From: Trichinella spiralis
Taxonomy: Eukaryota; Nematoda; Enoplea; Trichinellida; Trichinellidae
Length of the DNA: 64,000 bases
Assembly: GCA_000181795.3 (NCBI GenBank)
Contig: CM012954.1
Coordinates: forward strand, 7,877,945 to 7,941,944
Direction of reading: 5' to 3'
Part shown: positions 30,301-42,852 of the stretch, piece by piece
Numbering within the stretch: position 1 is the stretch's first letter
Layout: each line of letters opens with the position of its first letter
Translations under genes and position numbers: made by a program
The notes under the pieces: model-generated
Told to the model about the DNA's origin: nothing
The model's input: only the letters and a program-made list of their open reading frames with translations
The model's database searches: none

Positions 30301-31147
30301 GATTTGTCTAGCCAGAATTGAAGGATAAAATTGCACCCCCCCCCACCCCCACTACTGACAACAGCTTCACAGCTAGCTGAACAAGTAGTAGTCAGTTTGT
30401 TGGCAAAAATTTGAATCACCGGACAGTAGTCAGTGTGAAGAGCTGGCAGTTGAGAAGAGAACAAACAGCAGCGACTGTTTATCTCAAATTTGTTTCAGAA
30501 AATGCAAAACATTCTGATCAGTCGAAACGACGCCTGACTGCTCAATACCTCGCACAATTAATAATTAATTTTCTGAGCTTATAAATGAACTAACTGCTCA
30601 TAGATGAATGGATGTTTCACATTCCAAAAGTCATATACAAACCACTTAAATCAATGCTACTGATGAATCAATCAATCAATCAATCGGTCATCATCTCTTG
30701 AGGTGAAGAAAAATCCTGATAAAAACATACTGAAGAAACTCGGATAACTGATAACATATTAGATATTCCTTTTTTAAATTCAAAAAATGTGATAAAAGGA
30801 AAGATGATTTAAAAAGAAGTTATCCCTGAAGAGATAGATGTACCTGTTGATTAATACGAATAAAAAATAAAAAACAATGAATCACAAATGAATGAAAAGA
30901 GATTCACTAATTAGAACCAATGAACCGTAATGTGCAATGTGATGAGAATAAATAATAAAAACAAAAAAAATTAACTTCAACAAACCGACTGTGTTAAAAG
31001 ATCCATGTGCTTAGAGATTGACTATCAAAAAAAAAACCGTGAACAATATCTTGACTTCAAACAGAAATAAATAAGCTGCGAAATTGATGTCATGTAATGT
31101 AAAAAAAAACAGAGAGTTTGGGATGAGAAGAAAAAGAAATTACTTAC
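25885..31147 (-). other. 5' introns and flank of the K2P channel gene
   Basis: AT-rich sequence with few open frames apart from the 27260-27349 exon. A further minus-strand frame at 28730-28870 starts with ATG, encodes a very hydrophobic leader (MLVLLWVLES) and ends in phase 0 at CCG|GTAGAA. It could be a third first exon but its donor is weaker. A CG/TG alternating run lies at about 27493-27525. Nothing else was recognised. Confidence 0.5.
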
Positions 31148-31189
31148 ACTGAGAATCCAACGCAGCATCAGGACGACAAAGTTGTGCAT
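31148..31189 (-). other. Candidate alternative first exon of the K2P channel, with uORF
   Basis: On the minus strand ATG (31187-31189) opens 14 codons (MHNFVVLMLRWILS) that stop exactly at a strong donor, AGT|GTAAGT, in phase 0. This is the phase the shared channel exon at 25884 needs. The sequence upstream on that strand is richer in G+C, as for a 5' leader, and holds a tiny upstream frame, MNILLS and stop, at 31216-31196, ending 7 nt before the ATG. Use of this exon would give a 440-residue channel with a different cytoplasmic N-terminus. Confidence 0.45.
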
Positions 31190-31917
31190 GTTGATTCAAG
31201 AGAGGAGGATGTTCATTATCTGGTTGAAGCGCAGTATCAGCAAACGGGCCGGTGTGATGCGCGCCTGGCTTGCGGTTTACACACGACTTGGAAGAAGAAA
31301 ATCAGCCAACGCAATCGATGATCGCATTTTCTTGAAAAATATGCTTACTGACAAAAATTTACGAGCTGCTGACAGAGACGAGCCGGAGGAAGAAGCATGT
31401 ACGGCTTTGAAAGAGAGGCAAGCAAGAAGGTGGCGGCAGTGTGAAGAACTAACTAACTAACTAACTAATTCACTTTTGACAAGCAAGCAAGTAACAGCAA
31501 ACAGCATTTAAATTTTGAAAAGCTTACCTGGAAATGATCACTGTCAGCAAGATGTCAGCAATGTATGCAAAAGGTGACCAACTGAACAGAGATCCGATCA
31601 TTGAAATCTGCACAGCTGCCGTCTCTATGCATATATACATATATGTACATATGCGTGCATACACTTGGCGAAAAAGCTTCCTTCTTGTCGAACAAGGAAC
31701 AATCTCAATTAAAAAACTTCACACCAATACTAATTCAATTGAACCAAATCTGCAAAAACAAATCGATCATATTACAAGTAACACGAGTAAAGACAAAAAA
31801 ATACTTTTTGTCTAAAAAACGACTTACACTAATATGCAAATAAAGTACATTTGAAATATTTTTTAAAATTTTACAAAAAAAAGATTCGAAATTGTACGTA
31901 CATAATAATAAATAATG

Positions 31918-32388
31918 TCAAATCGGCAGACAATTGTAGAGTTGGCTTCCGTCGGTTTCAGAGTCGGAAAAATTGCCATCCTCTGGCTTCAGCTGACACT
32001 TCGTTGTTGATCTTTTCAAGGGCGCTGGCTTGGCAAGCACAAAGTGACCAATCATGAAAATAAACACCAAATCACGACTTGTTGAAAGTGGATAATCTGC
32101 AAAACACTCGAGCTGTTGATGGGGCAAAATGAGAAAGTAGGAGTGCTGAATCAATAGTCTGCGTTACCATTACAAATCTAATGGTACTCAGTTGGAGTAG
32201 TTTAGTTGGAAAGCAGATGCGGCCGTTTGGCGACAATTGTTTATTGACCATCGGCAAACGATCAAAATGCTCACCTAACGTTGACGGGAAAATTGTAAAA
32301 CAATCTATGCTGTTGTTATCAACAAATGCAATGGGAGAAAGCATTTCAAACAACTTCTGCTTCTTAAGTGCTCCATCGATGTTCACAC
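31918..32388 (-). CDS. 3' exons of a second unidentified protein-coding gene
   Basis: Two minus-strand exons, 32388-32168 (donor ATG|GTAACG) and 32112-31918 (after CATCAACAG), join in phase across a 54-nt intron and end in TGA. They encode about 138 residues, including VNIDGALKKQKLFEML, LSPNGRICFPTKLLQL and the hydrophobic DLVFIFMIGHFVL, with an acidic C-terminus (DSETDGSQ). The first exon needs a phase-1 partner. A candidate donor (AAAG|GTAGGT) sits 68 nt upstream, but the exon before it has an in-frame stop and no clear acceptor. The 5' part is therefore unresolved. No family was recognised. A link to the neighbouring 715-residue gene was tested and did not fit in phase. Confidence 0.5.
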
Positions 32389-32863
32389 CTATATAAATTA
32401 TTAAACTATTAACTGGTATTAAAATTTTGAAAAAAAGAAAATCAACCGACACCTACCTTTTTTTCTAACATATGTTTGTTTGGATACATCAAATTATTTG
32501 AAAAAGAAATAGCATGAATAAATTACACGCTACAGTCCACCAAGATGTGTGTGAGATGTGAAGTTCAACTTCGGTTATTCAATAAATAAAAATAAAGCCT
32601 TTGACTACACTACAACACACGCACGCTTCATTGTATTATGACCAATTAAAATTTATTTTTTTTCTCTTCTTCAACAACACTTCCACCCATCGTTATTTGC
32701 TTGTACAGAAAGTTGTTTTTCAATATGCATCTCTTCTTAAAGTACAATATTGAACTGTGACAATGTTTATATTTGAAACAAAATACAAATCACCGCAAAC
32801 GTTTCAAATCAATTAAACATACCTACTACTTTACATATGCACACACAAACGTGAATAGGTTTG

Positions 32864-32865
<2 letters not shown>

Positions 32866-32907
<42 letters not shown>
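32866..32907. repeat. GT dinucleotide repeat
   Basis: About 21 perfect TG/GT units between the 715-residue gene and the unidentified 31.9-kb gene. Confidence 0.9.
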
Positions 32908-33143
32908 TGTATCTCGAAATCTCGAATAAATGATAACATTTACAAGGTGTGCATCATTCGGCAGTCGAAACAAAATTATATCTATACACGTACATTAAAT
33001 AGTCTAAATAAACCTAAAACTACAAACAAATGAAAATATAAATAAAAGAATGGAATACTGACAACTACTGGTATGCTGCGGTATAAATCACGGAAAAAAT
33101 TGACTGCACCCGGCCAGTATAGAAAAAATGTAAGAACAACGGG

Positions 33144-36100
33144 TCAAATGACCGGATAAAAAGTCGAAGGAACTACGGAAAGCACCAATAGACGATTAGC
33201 AACTGCTGCGGTTGTTGTGGTCACCTGCTGGGGATGTGTCGTCCAAATTTCAGACTGATCCGCCGACGCGTAAGATTTGAAAATTTCCAACGTGATTGAA
33301 AACAGCCTGGCCAAAACGGCGATTTCAGTCTACAATACAATGAATATGTACATGCAGAAGCAGAAACAAAAAACCTTGAAAAAAATTCAGAAACAAAAAT
33401 TCTCAGCAAATCAGCAGCCGATAATTTTTTAAAGATACGCAGCTTAGCTTACATCTGAGAAATCTTCGACCGGCTTTTCCAATAAATTTGCAAAAATGTT
33501 CGTCGCTTCCGAGTCGTCCAAGGTGGCGAATTGCTGCTGCTGCTGCGACCCGGAACCGTCGTTTGCCTCTTCAATAATAACAGAAGAGTGATAAAGCAGC
33601 ACCTCCCAAGCGACGAGAATTTTCACGGCAAGTTCAAATTCTATTAAATAATAATTTTGTAATGTATTTTGGTTAACGAATGAATATACACGGAAAATGA
33701 AGCCAACAAATATGCTCACCTGCTAGATGGGATTCAAATTGATTTATGTGATTCCGATATTCATATTTGCCGATAAGATTTAACTAAAGAAATTTTAACT
33801 ATTCTTGATTGTGAAATTTGATTCAAAAAATACATATATATATATATATATAAACTTACCCAGTTCTGCAATGCACCCAGACATTGTAAACTAGCACTGC
33901 ATACTCGCTGTTGTTCAGAGCAGCAATTTGCAAACCAAGCTTTAAAATTCTTGAGAAAAAAAAACAATGCACAATATTTTATAGAAATGTATTAAAAGGA
34001 AATAAACTTCACCTGAATCGACTTTGCAACAGCACCACTGACTGCGGCAGTTTGGAAAATGCATATGTGATAAAGGCAAGCTTGGATAATGTTCATAGAT
34101 CGACCGTACGGTACGAGAACGTTGTGCACCTGGCGCACTTGAATCAATTCATTCACAATCTGAAAACAGTATTCAAAAAACTAAACTGTGAACAAACAAG
34201 ATAATGGATAATGAAAATTTACATAATCCAGAACTGCTCGACTGACGACGTGGTGTTGGGACAAGAATGAACGCAAGTCAAGCAGTAGAACATTGTTGAA
34301 ATAGCAGGCGACTCGGTGATGACCGACGGTCTCGGTAGGCGATTCGGACGGTGATTGGGGTTCCGAGACGGTCGCCGGCACCGAGTGATCCTCTTCCGGC
34401 TCAGATTCGGAACGTTGGGCATGCGGAGACAAGCCCGACTCTTCCAGACTGGAAAAAAAGCACGAATCGAGAAGTAAAGCTCTGGTCGAACTGACCGACG
34501 TGCTGGTCATGTCGGCCGAGATCATTGTCTGCAAGCTGTCGGTCATTAGCTGGGAGTCGGCAGCTTGTTCGGGTGTTGTGAGACAAGTTCCACATTTGGG
34601 ACAGCACGCGAGAACCGTCGGTTCGGACTGAGCCAACGACGAAGCGCTCTTCTGGCAAGAAGAACCGCCCCCAGAATAGGAGGCGTCATCCATTTGGGCG
34701 CCGGTCGATTCGGACTCGGTTGCCAAAGTCACTGAACAATACATGTGGCGAAGGTCCATTTCCACATTTTGCCTGTTCTCCGCGTACTGGGTGCAGTCAA
34801 AATCCAAACTTTCCACGTCGCTTCGCAGGGCGGTGACGTGCTCGTGCAATTTGTCCAACTCTGCCAGTGTGCACTGACCGATCGCTTTCAACGCCACCAC
34901 CTCGGACCATTCGGACGGATCTCGGCTGAACAAGTGACTGACGTCCGAAGAATTGTCCGAAAAGCAAGCTTCGTCCGCAGGTCGGACGACCACCATCCCA
35001 CCGCCTTGACGAGGCGAAATAGACGTGGAACTTTTGCCACGCTTGGCCGGTGAGCATTGATCAAATTCGTCATCCCAGATATATTGACAAGACTGCCTGG
35101 ATGCGGATCCGTTGATCAAGCTAGACGATGAATTGCAACTTTCTGAACGGCCAGTTCGACTGTTGTTGGGTGAAGAAAGCAAGCAAGCCGGCACTGCACA
35201 GCCTCCGCCAGAACATCTCGACGGTCGCGGTGCAGGCAAACTGCTGTCGTCAATTTTGCACAGCTGGACAGTGGAAGAAGATTCAGAACCTCGTTGGACA
35301 ACATCACCGCTTTTAATACCAGCACTGATCGATGATCGGCTTGAAAATAGCTTCACAGCAGTCGCTTGTTCCTCGCTGATTTCAGCGACAGTCGACTGAT
35401 CGTTGACAGTCTGCAAACAACAGTTCACCGAATAAAGTTAAAATAAGGAGATCATGGAATAAGAGGTGCAAATTTCAAAAGAAAATGAAATAAGATGAAT
35501 TTTAAATTGAAATATACTCTCTTTTATGAATTGAAAAAGTTTTACTTAATGCTATTATCTGTTGCTATGGAATGGGAACTGAGGCAAAACGGCAAGCAGA
35601 ACTGCCAAATGGAATAGATAGAACAACTGACCAAGTAAAATGAACAGTTTCTTTTTAAAACAGTTCATCTGTAAATGGAAAATTCTAATACATCCAATTC
35701 CAATGAAATATGCAAAAAAAGAATTCAAAATTGGATTGTTGAACTTGAAAATCATTTAGTAAACTATATTTATAGTAATAGAGTTGTTCATCTTCTTATT
35801 AAAGTTCACGGCCGCAATTTGAATGCCACCAATGATAACCCACTTTAAGAAATAATATAATTTATTTACAAACATAAAAAAATCTAATCTTTTTCACGCT
35901 AATAAAAATGTGATCCTACTGTATGAATAAAATTTAAAAAGTAAGTTTCAATGTAAGAAGTTCAAAACTACATACCGTATTAGCATTGTCAGCGTGCTTT
36001 TCGATCACGTTTGAGAGGTGTTTTTTCAGCGAACAGCAGAACGTTTCAATCAAGTCGACTGGGTGCAGCTTGAACCAAATCCGGTACGCAACATAAGTAC

Positions 36101-38323
36101 CGATACCAATGAACAAAAACAAGCTTGACGTTTTGGCTGAAACAAAAAAGAATCATCAGCAAAACATTATGAAAATCAAAAACTGAAAGATGTAACATAG
36201 CATAGCCTACATCAGGTTTAAGCTGAGGCAAGTTGTCTGAACGTTAAACAAAAAAAATGACGTTTAAAGTGCTACTTTGGACATAACGATAAGTTGAAAA
36301 AATTTTATTTTACATTTAAATAGCAGTAATTCCCTTTTCATGTTGTTTTTAAAAATAGTGCATAACAAATTAAACGTAAGAATATTGCTTCTCTGAGAAA
36401 AAATTAAAATGTTCGCTAATGATCGCTTGTTCACTTGGTTTGCTTTTTGATCACTTGATTAAATAAGCTCAACAAAAAGCTTAATAATACAAATAGAAAG
36501 AATGGCAATATGCATAATTTAGATGGATTAGATGACGCTTGAATTGTTAAAAGACGTCATTTGTGAAAAGAAAATGAAAAAAATATATATTAAATTATTA
36601 AGCAATATTAAAAGCTCCTTTGTCTACTGTTCAAATGTTTGGAGAAGAATATTTCCATTAGCTTCGTGTGAAAAAATGGAAGAAAAAATCGATAACTTTT
36701 GTCATGGTAAAAATCTTGCCTAATTCATTCAATCGTTACGTTCAATTTTTGCACATGATTGCACAAATCGTTAAATAAATACATCATCTATGTTGAGAGA
36801 ATGCTTTGAGACAAGGATGCTTTGAGAAAACAAAAAAAAGCCTATTATTATTATTTCAAACAAATTAATAAAAGTGCGATTTTTTTCAAAATAAATGCTT
36901 GCTTTTTCAAAATTTGAAAAAGATTACGACTGTGTGCAAATTTATACATTTACACATATACATATATAGATGCTTGATTTCAATGCCGGAAATGATATTT
37001 CGATTGGAGTCAATTAAGAATAAAATGGAATAAGGACACTCTAGAAGCTGCAGAATAATTATTTTGTTTTAAAGCGAATGATGCGTGTGGGTGAGAAAAT
37101 TTTCCCCTTCAAATATAGCCGTTGGCTGGAGTGAGAAATGCGTCCAATACGCTCAGGAATTCAATCCAACAGACGTTCGGCTAGTATCAGCAAATCTCGA
37201 AAACACAACATCACGGCAACTGTTTCTAGCCAGTTTGCATAGCTGAGCATGATGCTTAAGCAAAAGAAGCCTGGCTGTTGTCCACTGACGGACGAGTGCA
37301 ACTCGGAAAACATCGATACCAAATCTTCTCATCTCCACTGACAAACAAATAAATTCATCAAATCTTGGAAAAATTTTCAAAATAATGCAAATACATGACA
37401 ACTGCGTGTGTGTGTGTGTTTTAATATTTTCCATGCATTACGATCATGTCTTCGTTGTGTTTTTTTTCCAAACAAATCCAATCCAACAGCATACGTAATT
37501 AATTATTAATTTTTCAGTTTGACGATACGTATTTCAAACAAAAAAAACAAACAAACAAAAAATGCACTTCTTATTCGATAAAAAATAAAAAAAACAAGCA
37601 AAATATGAATGCTGAAATTTCGGACGGTGATTTTTCCACTTCAACTGTATGTAGTACACACATACACACACACAAGTACTTGATTTCAGAGCTCAACAAT
37701 TAGCGTCCCTAATTTCATGCCAATGACGAAATCAAAACGTCCCGCCTCAGCGGGTAAGTTGAACAATGTTCAGCTGTTAGCTGGCTAGCTTCAATGAAAA
37801 TAACAAGCAAACATTTCATATTGATCGCCTAGCATATAAAAGGTAACTCTAACTTTTGGAGAAATACCAGAACAGAACAAAAAAATTGAATAAATAGAAA
37901 GAAAAAAAAGAAAAAATACAAAACTATATTGAAACAGAATTGGAAAATTCAACAAAACTAAAAATGTGGTTGTAAATTATTGCTCATCTTTTCTGTATTA
38001 TTATTACAATGATTCGCGCCGACGATTGCACAGAAAGAGTTAATTTGGATTTAATAAAGCGCGACATCTGAGACAAAAAAAAGCTAAAATTCGATAAAAA
38101 CAACAACCGTTGACTGCGAAAAAAACCCACATAACACTGTGATAACAAAATTATCAAAAGTTATCAAAAATGAAAATGAATGAAAAAAAAACAACTCACC
38201 GAAGCTTCCTTGCTGGTGCTGCTGCTGTTGATTAACCGCAACCGCAAAGCCTAACAACTCCACAGAGCTTGGGCCGCATTGCAACCAGGCTAATACAGAC
38301 CAGCTACAATGGGGCAGGCACAT
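33144..38323 (-). CDS. Unidentified single-pass membrane protein, 715 residues
   Basis: Eight minus-strand exons fit in phase: 38323-38200, 36136-35976, 35410-34223, 34159-34013, 33949-33860, 33783-33720, 33640-33453 and 33329-33144 (2148 nt). Near the N-terminus is one strong hydrophobic segment, about residues 46-62 (SLFLFIGIGTYVAYRIW), followed by basic and amphipathic sequence. This is a layout typical of anchored cytoplasmic proteins. Residues 96-491 are one exon, rich in Ser, with SPRQGGGMVVV, an amphipathic helix (AELDKLHEHVTALRSDV), a CPKC/C cysteine group and acidic SESEPEED. The C-terminal 220 residues look helical. Mitoguardin was considered because of the N-terminal anchor, but its conserved domain is not seen. 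No family is assigned. The first exon is the least certain, since another exon (37337-37153) also fits it. Confidence 0.72.
37153..37337 (-). other. Candidate alternative second exon ending the 715-residue gene early
   Basis: Inside intron 1 of the 715-residue gene an acceptor (TTTGTCAG) is followed by 61 open codons with protein-like, higher-G+C sequence (EMRRFGIDVFRVALVRQ, CRDVVFSRFADTSRT), ending in TGA. It begins with two bases that complete the split codon left by the first exon at 38200, so splicing the two would yield a protein of about 102 residues. It could be an alternative isoform, or exon 38323-38200 and this exon could be a separate small gene. Confidence 0.4.
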
Positions 38324-38865
38324 AAATGAACAACGGCCAGCTGGCCCTGGGACAACAGCTATGCCAGAACAATTACATCAAAAACGGCTCATTGAACGCC
38401 AAATTCCACCCACGAGTCTTCAACACTGCGTCAAGGTGGCCCGCCAGCGATGATACCGTTTTCATCGATCAGCAGGTACAAAGTTCTTTTTTTCACCAGA
38501 AACGTGTCCTATTGTAAAGTATGAAAGTAGTCGAAAAAAAGTTATAAAAGAAATTTACAAATTAAATTATTTTTAAATCTTTAACATAAATTTTGCACAC
38601 TTTGTTCGTTCTGTAACGCATGGAGTAAATAATACTTGATCGAAGTGTAAATTTGCCAGTTTTTTTTTGAGTTGAGTACATTTTCATTTTCACATTCAAT
38701 AGAGATAACTATAAAATTAGAACAGATCAAGTAGTTTTGTAAAACTTTTGATTACATGTTTTCAAAAATAAAGAAAATAAAAGAAAATGACCATATATAT
38801 AGAACATGAACATCACGATTGAGATTGAAAAATGGAGAAGCAGATATTTGAATAACTTGAATTAT

Positions 38866-41076
38866 TCATGTCGAACGAGGATCGTTTCCCGTGTTCGAGG
38901 AGGATTCGGATTTTTCAATGGCAGAAAATCGTTCTCTGGCTTTCGACCATTTCTGTCGTTTCCGCAATTGGCTTCGATCAACGTCATCCGAAGACATCCC
39001 TTTCAAAACTGAACATCCAAGTCCAGCAGTTCCAACGTTTGAAATTGGATTTATCTGCAAGGAAAAACGAGAAAAATTGGAGAAAAAAGCAAACCCCCAA
39101 ACCAAAAAAAGAAGAAGAAGAAAATCCCATTTTACTGGCTCTTTGATGCCGTCGCCTTTTCGACCCAATCCATCGCCGGATTTCCATCCCATTTTGGACA
39201 GCATTTTAAATCCCTTGTTTTTCGAATCAACATGCCTGGAACAGAGTCAGAAATTAAAGTAGAAAATCTGCACGCCAAAATCATCAGTTTTACTTGTCAG
39301 TAGAAGAAGTTTCAACAACAACCGGTAAATATGGATTATCAGAGCCGACGACTCGACGACGAACCGAAGCTCTATCATTATAATTAGTAGTTGTTTCACA
39401 AGCAATTGAATAGGTCTGAAACAAAATTAAATTAAATTAAAATTAATTTCTTCCAAAAAGTGATGGAAAATGAAAGCCTCCAACGTCGATTCCGTATTCC
39501 TTTTTCAAGCGCTTCAGTTCTCGTTTTCGTTGCGCTTCCAGGCTGATGCTACTACAACTGCTACTTTGATAGTTGTTAGCTGCAAAAAATCCCTCTTCCT
39601 CATTAATCTTCAAATTTTTGAATATTCATTCATATTTGAATATTTTTTTACTCTGCTCGTCAGTTTCCATTACAACAATGCCAGGCTCACAGTCAACGCA
39701 CGTGTTCATTCCCCGATGAATATGCAACCGTAATACACTGTTCCCGATTTGCAACAAATCTGCATGATTCAATTTGACCAATTCGTTCTGATCAAAATAT
39801 AAAAAACAACATTTTCATCATTGATTTACATTAAATCACACAATTACTACCTCTGCAATCAAAGAATCATTTATCCAACAACACTGTCCATTCAACGCGG
39901 ACAACGTGTAGCATTTATTTTCACCATCATAACTTATTCTGCAATGTTCCTAAATTGATAATTATTTAAAAAAAGAATTACAATTCAAATAGCATTTCTT
40001 CACATTCAAAATATCCGCATCTTGAATTTGAACATCACATTTTGCACCACTGCCAATGGTTGCACCTTGAATAGTTACAATGAAAAGCGTTTTTGGTTTC
40101 AGAATGGAAGAATTCTCTGGTACTATTCTTATGCACGGAGTTATACGGCCTGAAGTATGTTAATCACAGTGGAAAAAAAATAATGAAATATGTTCAAATC
40201 AACTGAAACAAACTTTCAGTCTGCAACATGTAATTTGCACAGTCGTCGCCGTAACAATATGCATCAAGCGAAATTTCATCATCGTACGGTGCAACCTCTT
40301 CGGTATTATCTCTCTGAAAAAAATTGTATACTTATAAATTAATTTACTGCACACTGTGATTGATTAATCGACTTACTAACTGCGGATTTTCGTCAACTTG
40401 AGCAACAAGATCTAACAACAATTCATAAGCACACAAATCAAACGGACAATCTTTGGCCCAATCCTGAAATTGCAACAACGACCAATTATCATCAACGTGG
40501 ACAACGAAACGTAAATGTCGATCTTCTTACTGGACAATAACGCCATTCACTTTCACCAGTTTGAACGTTGTAGCTGTAACAGCACTCTGTGGTGGCGTGG
40601 TAAAATTCTGGATTTCCCTGTTGTAAATTTCATTTTCGTACTTTCACATGGTTGCATATATGAAAATTATATTTGGAAAAAAAACAACTACCGGTTTGTA
40701 AAAATAGCCAGACTCTCTGTTGTAAAATATACCCAAAATATCAATAAATTCGAAATCATTCTGAGCGCTCGTTTCTAAAGCAGCAGCTGTAACCAAAGCG
40801 GCAATGCTTCCCACCTGAATAAAAAAATACAAATAACAGTCATCAATGCACAAAACCGAATGAATAAATCACAATTAACTAGAATATATTTAAAAAAACA
40901 CATATACACATACAAAAACAAATTAATAATCAACGTGATACAAATATAGAGAAAATGAGTCAGTTAATAAATTAATTATAGGCACTGTTAGATGTGCTTG
41001 AATGTTTGGCATATTTTGTATTACATACCGCTGAATTTCCATCGCCACATGCTCCACTCCAATCAGTTTCTGCCAT
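38866..41076 (-). CDS. AGGF1: AGGF1-like protein with OCRE-like, FHA and G-patch domains
   Basis: Twelve minus-strand exons fit in phase: 41076-41029, 40814-40692, 40617-40531, 40463-40377, 40313-40214, 40149-40004, 39949-39851, 39787-39652, 39579-39485, 39415-39294, 39235-39136 and 39054-38866 (443 residues; human AGGF1 is about 714). Residues 44-84 carry aromatic OCRE-type repeats (YNRESGYFYKP, FYHATTECCYSYN). An FHA domain follows at about 149-270 (IGSGAKCDVQI, EHCRISYDG, NSVLRLHIHRG, CVDCEPG), then a charged helix (EAQRKRELKRLKKEYGI). The G-patch is at about 356-400 (KMLSKMGWKSGDGLG, TAGLG), and the conserved tail is KWSKARERF. FHA binds phosphothreonine peptides and the G-patch commonly activates DEAH helicases; a nuclear RNA-processing role is inferred. 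The N-terminal coiled coil of vertebrate AGGF1 is missing. Confidence 0.93.
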
Positions 41077-42852
41077 TGGAAATGTAAATTTTTAATTTCA
41101 AACTACAGTTTCCTGCTTTACATGAATTTCGAATGATTATCATTTACAAAAGGTTATAAATTTTCAAGTACAAACAACTGGTTGCAAAAACTGTCCATCA
41201 GCAAGCAGATTCAATTCAAAATGTTCTGCATAATTATTTTTGAATATATTTTTTCATTTTGAAATACATTTAAATTATATCTACGCAAATTATTTTTCAC
41301 ATGACAGAAATTCATAAAATGATTATTTATTTATCCGTGGATATCCGTTTTATCTTGCCTGCCCATTCTTCCATCCTTTGTTCCCCTTATTTACACGACC
41401 AATGAAAAGCAATTACAAAAGTTGAATAGATGGATTTGCATTTTCAAACAAAATAAAAAATTAAAAAACAAATTTACTTCCACATTTATTTATCGATAAA
41501 TTTATCCATGTTATATAAATAAATGTGATTTTCAAGTACAAAAGTCAAGTACATGCATATATTTTTAAAAAGGGAAATGATTTCAGAATGATTCAGACTT
41601 GTTTTTCTGTTCAGCGGTTAGTTTAATAATTTAAAATAAGTTGATTTCTGTTTGGCACTGATTATGGTCATTGTGGTGTTGAATGACCAGGAACGTTTTT
41701 GGTCGATTTGGTAGCAATTTTCACGCTTGCCACTTTCACTTCAACATCAAATTCGGTTGTTCGTTTTGGAAATAATGACAGACAGAAGCAGTTTGTGTCG
41801 AAATGAATGCCAACATTGGAATGACTGCAGTCGAGTGGAGGAAACAAAGAATCGAAAGCGAACGCCAAACAAAAACATTGATCGATCGCCACGGTCGAAT
41901 GAGCATCACCAATGACCGACTGATCCAATTATTTATTATTACAAACAACAAGCCTGATTGTCATGCGATGAATTCAATTGCAATATTTGAAATTTGCCAT
42001 CGAAAACAAAATGACTGTGTCTTTTTTATTAATATTATAAAAAAATTGTTCATGCTTCGTGGGTTTGTCGGATAATTTCTTCTTTTCTAATAAAAAGCTC
42101 AATCATTTATTCAATCGTAACGTGGTCGTCATTTTCAGAAAAATGTTCGTTTCCCTGGCCCAGTTTCTTTTCGTTCAGTTGATTCTTGAAAAGCAGTAGT
42201 CCAATTTGTCGTTCGGTGAAGATCAAAACAAACGAAAAAGTACAAATAATTTTGCGTGAATACGTACGTTATATGCACAAAATCAAGCAACGTCGTGAAA
42301 AACGAAAATGTAAGCAATGTACTGTTAATACAGTATGTGATTCACAGGCACACTACTTGCTCAATTGAGTTTCAATATCGGTATATTTGTTTGGTTTATG
42401 CATCAACAGATCGATTGCAACGACGTAAGCTAATTCTGAGCAAGTGTTGTCTCGCACAAGTTCCTTCCAATAGGATCACAGTCTAAAGTTTTGTAACAAG
42501 TGATCAACTTAAAAATCACTGGTGTAATAACGATTCAACTGTGCCCACAGGACATTGCATGTAATTGGAGAATGGAAATGAAAAGCAAAAATCACACGAA
42601 TAATGAAGTAAGAAGAAGAACAACTGAACTGTACGTCTGTCGTGACTTGTTTATTCTTTTCTTTTTTTCAAAAAAAGAAGAAAAAAGAAAAACCGGGCTT
42701 GTGTTTTTTTCTCTATAGTTACATTCAGCTATGTATATATATATATATATGTATATCCATATACATATAAAATATATATTGTAAAATAAATCTATCTATC
42801 CATCTATCTGTATATACAACAGATAGATAGATGGATGGATGCAATAATATCT
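41077..42852. other. Intergenic region between AGGF1 and NR2C
   Basis: AT-rich sequence holding the AGGF1 upstream region and the NR2C 3' flank. Several frames of about 60-90 codons overlap near 41670-42080 on both strands without homology or splice logic. Close to the NR2C stop are TA repeats and a 10-bp hairpin (ATCTATCTGT at 42802-42811 with ACAGATAGAT at 42819-42828). A minus-strand AATAAA near 42650 could be the NR2C polyadenylation signal. Confidence 0.5.

Noticed and set aside
33144-38323. Mitoguardin (FAM73/MIGA) identity for the 715-residue protein
   Set aside because: The N-terminal anchor and Ser-rich linker are similar in layout, but none of the conserved C-terminal MIGA sequence is present.
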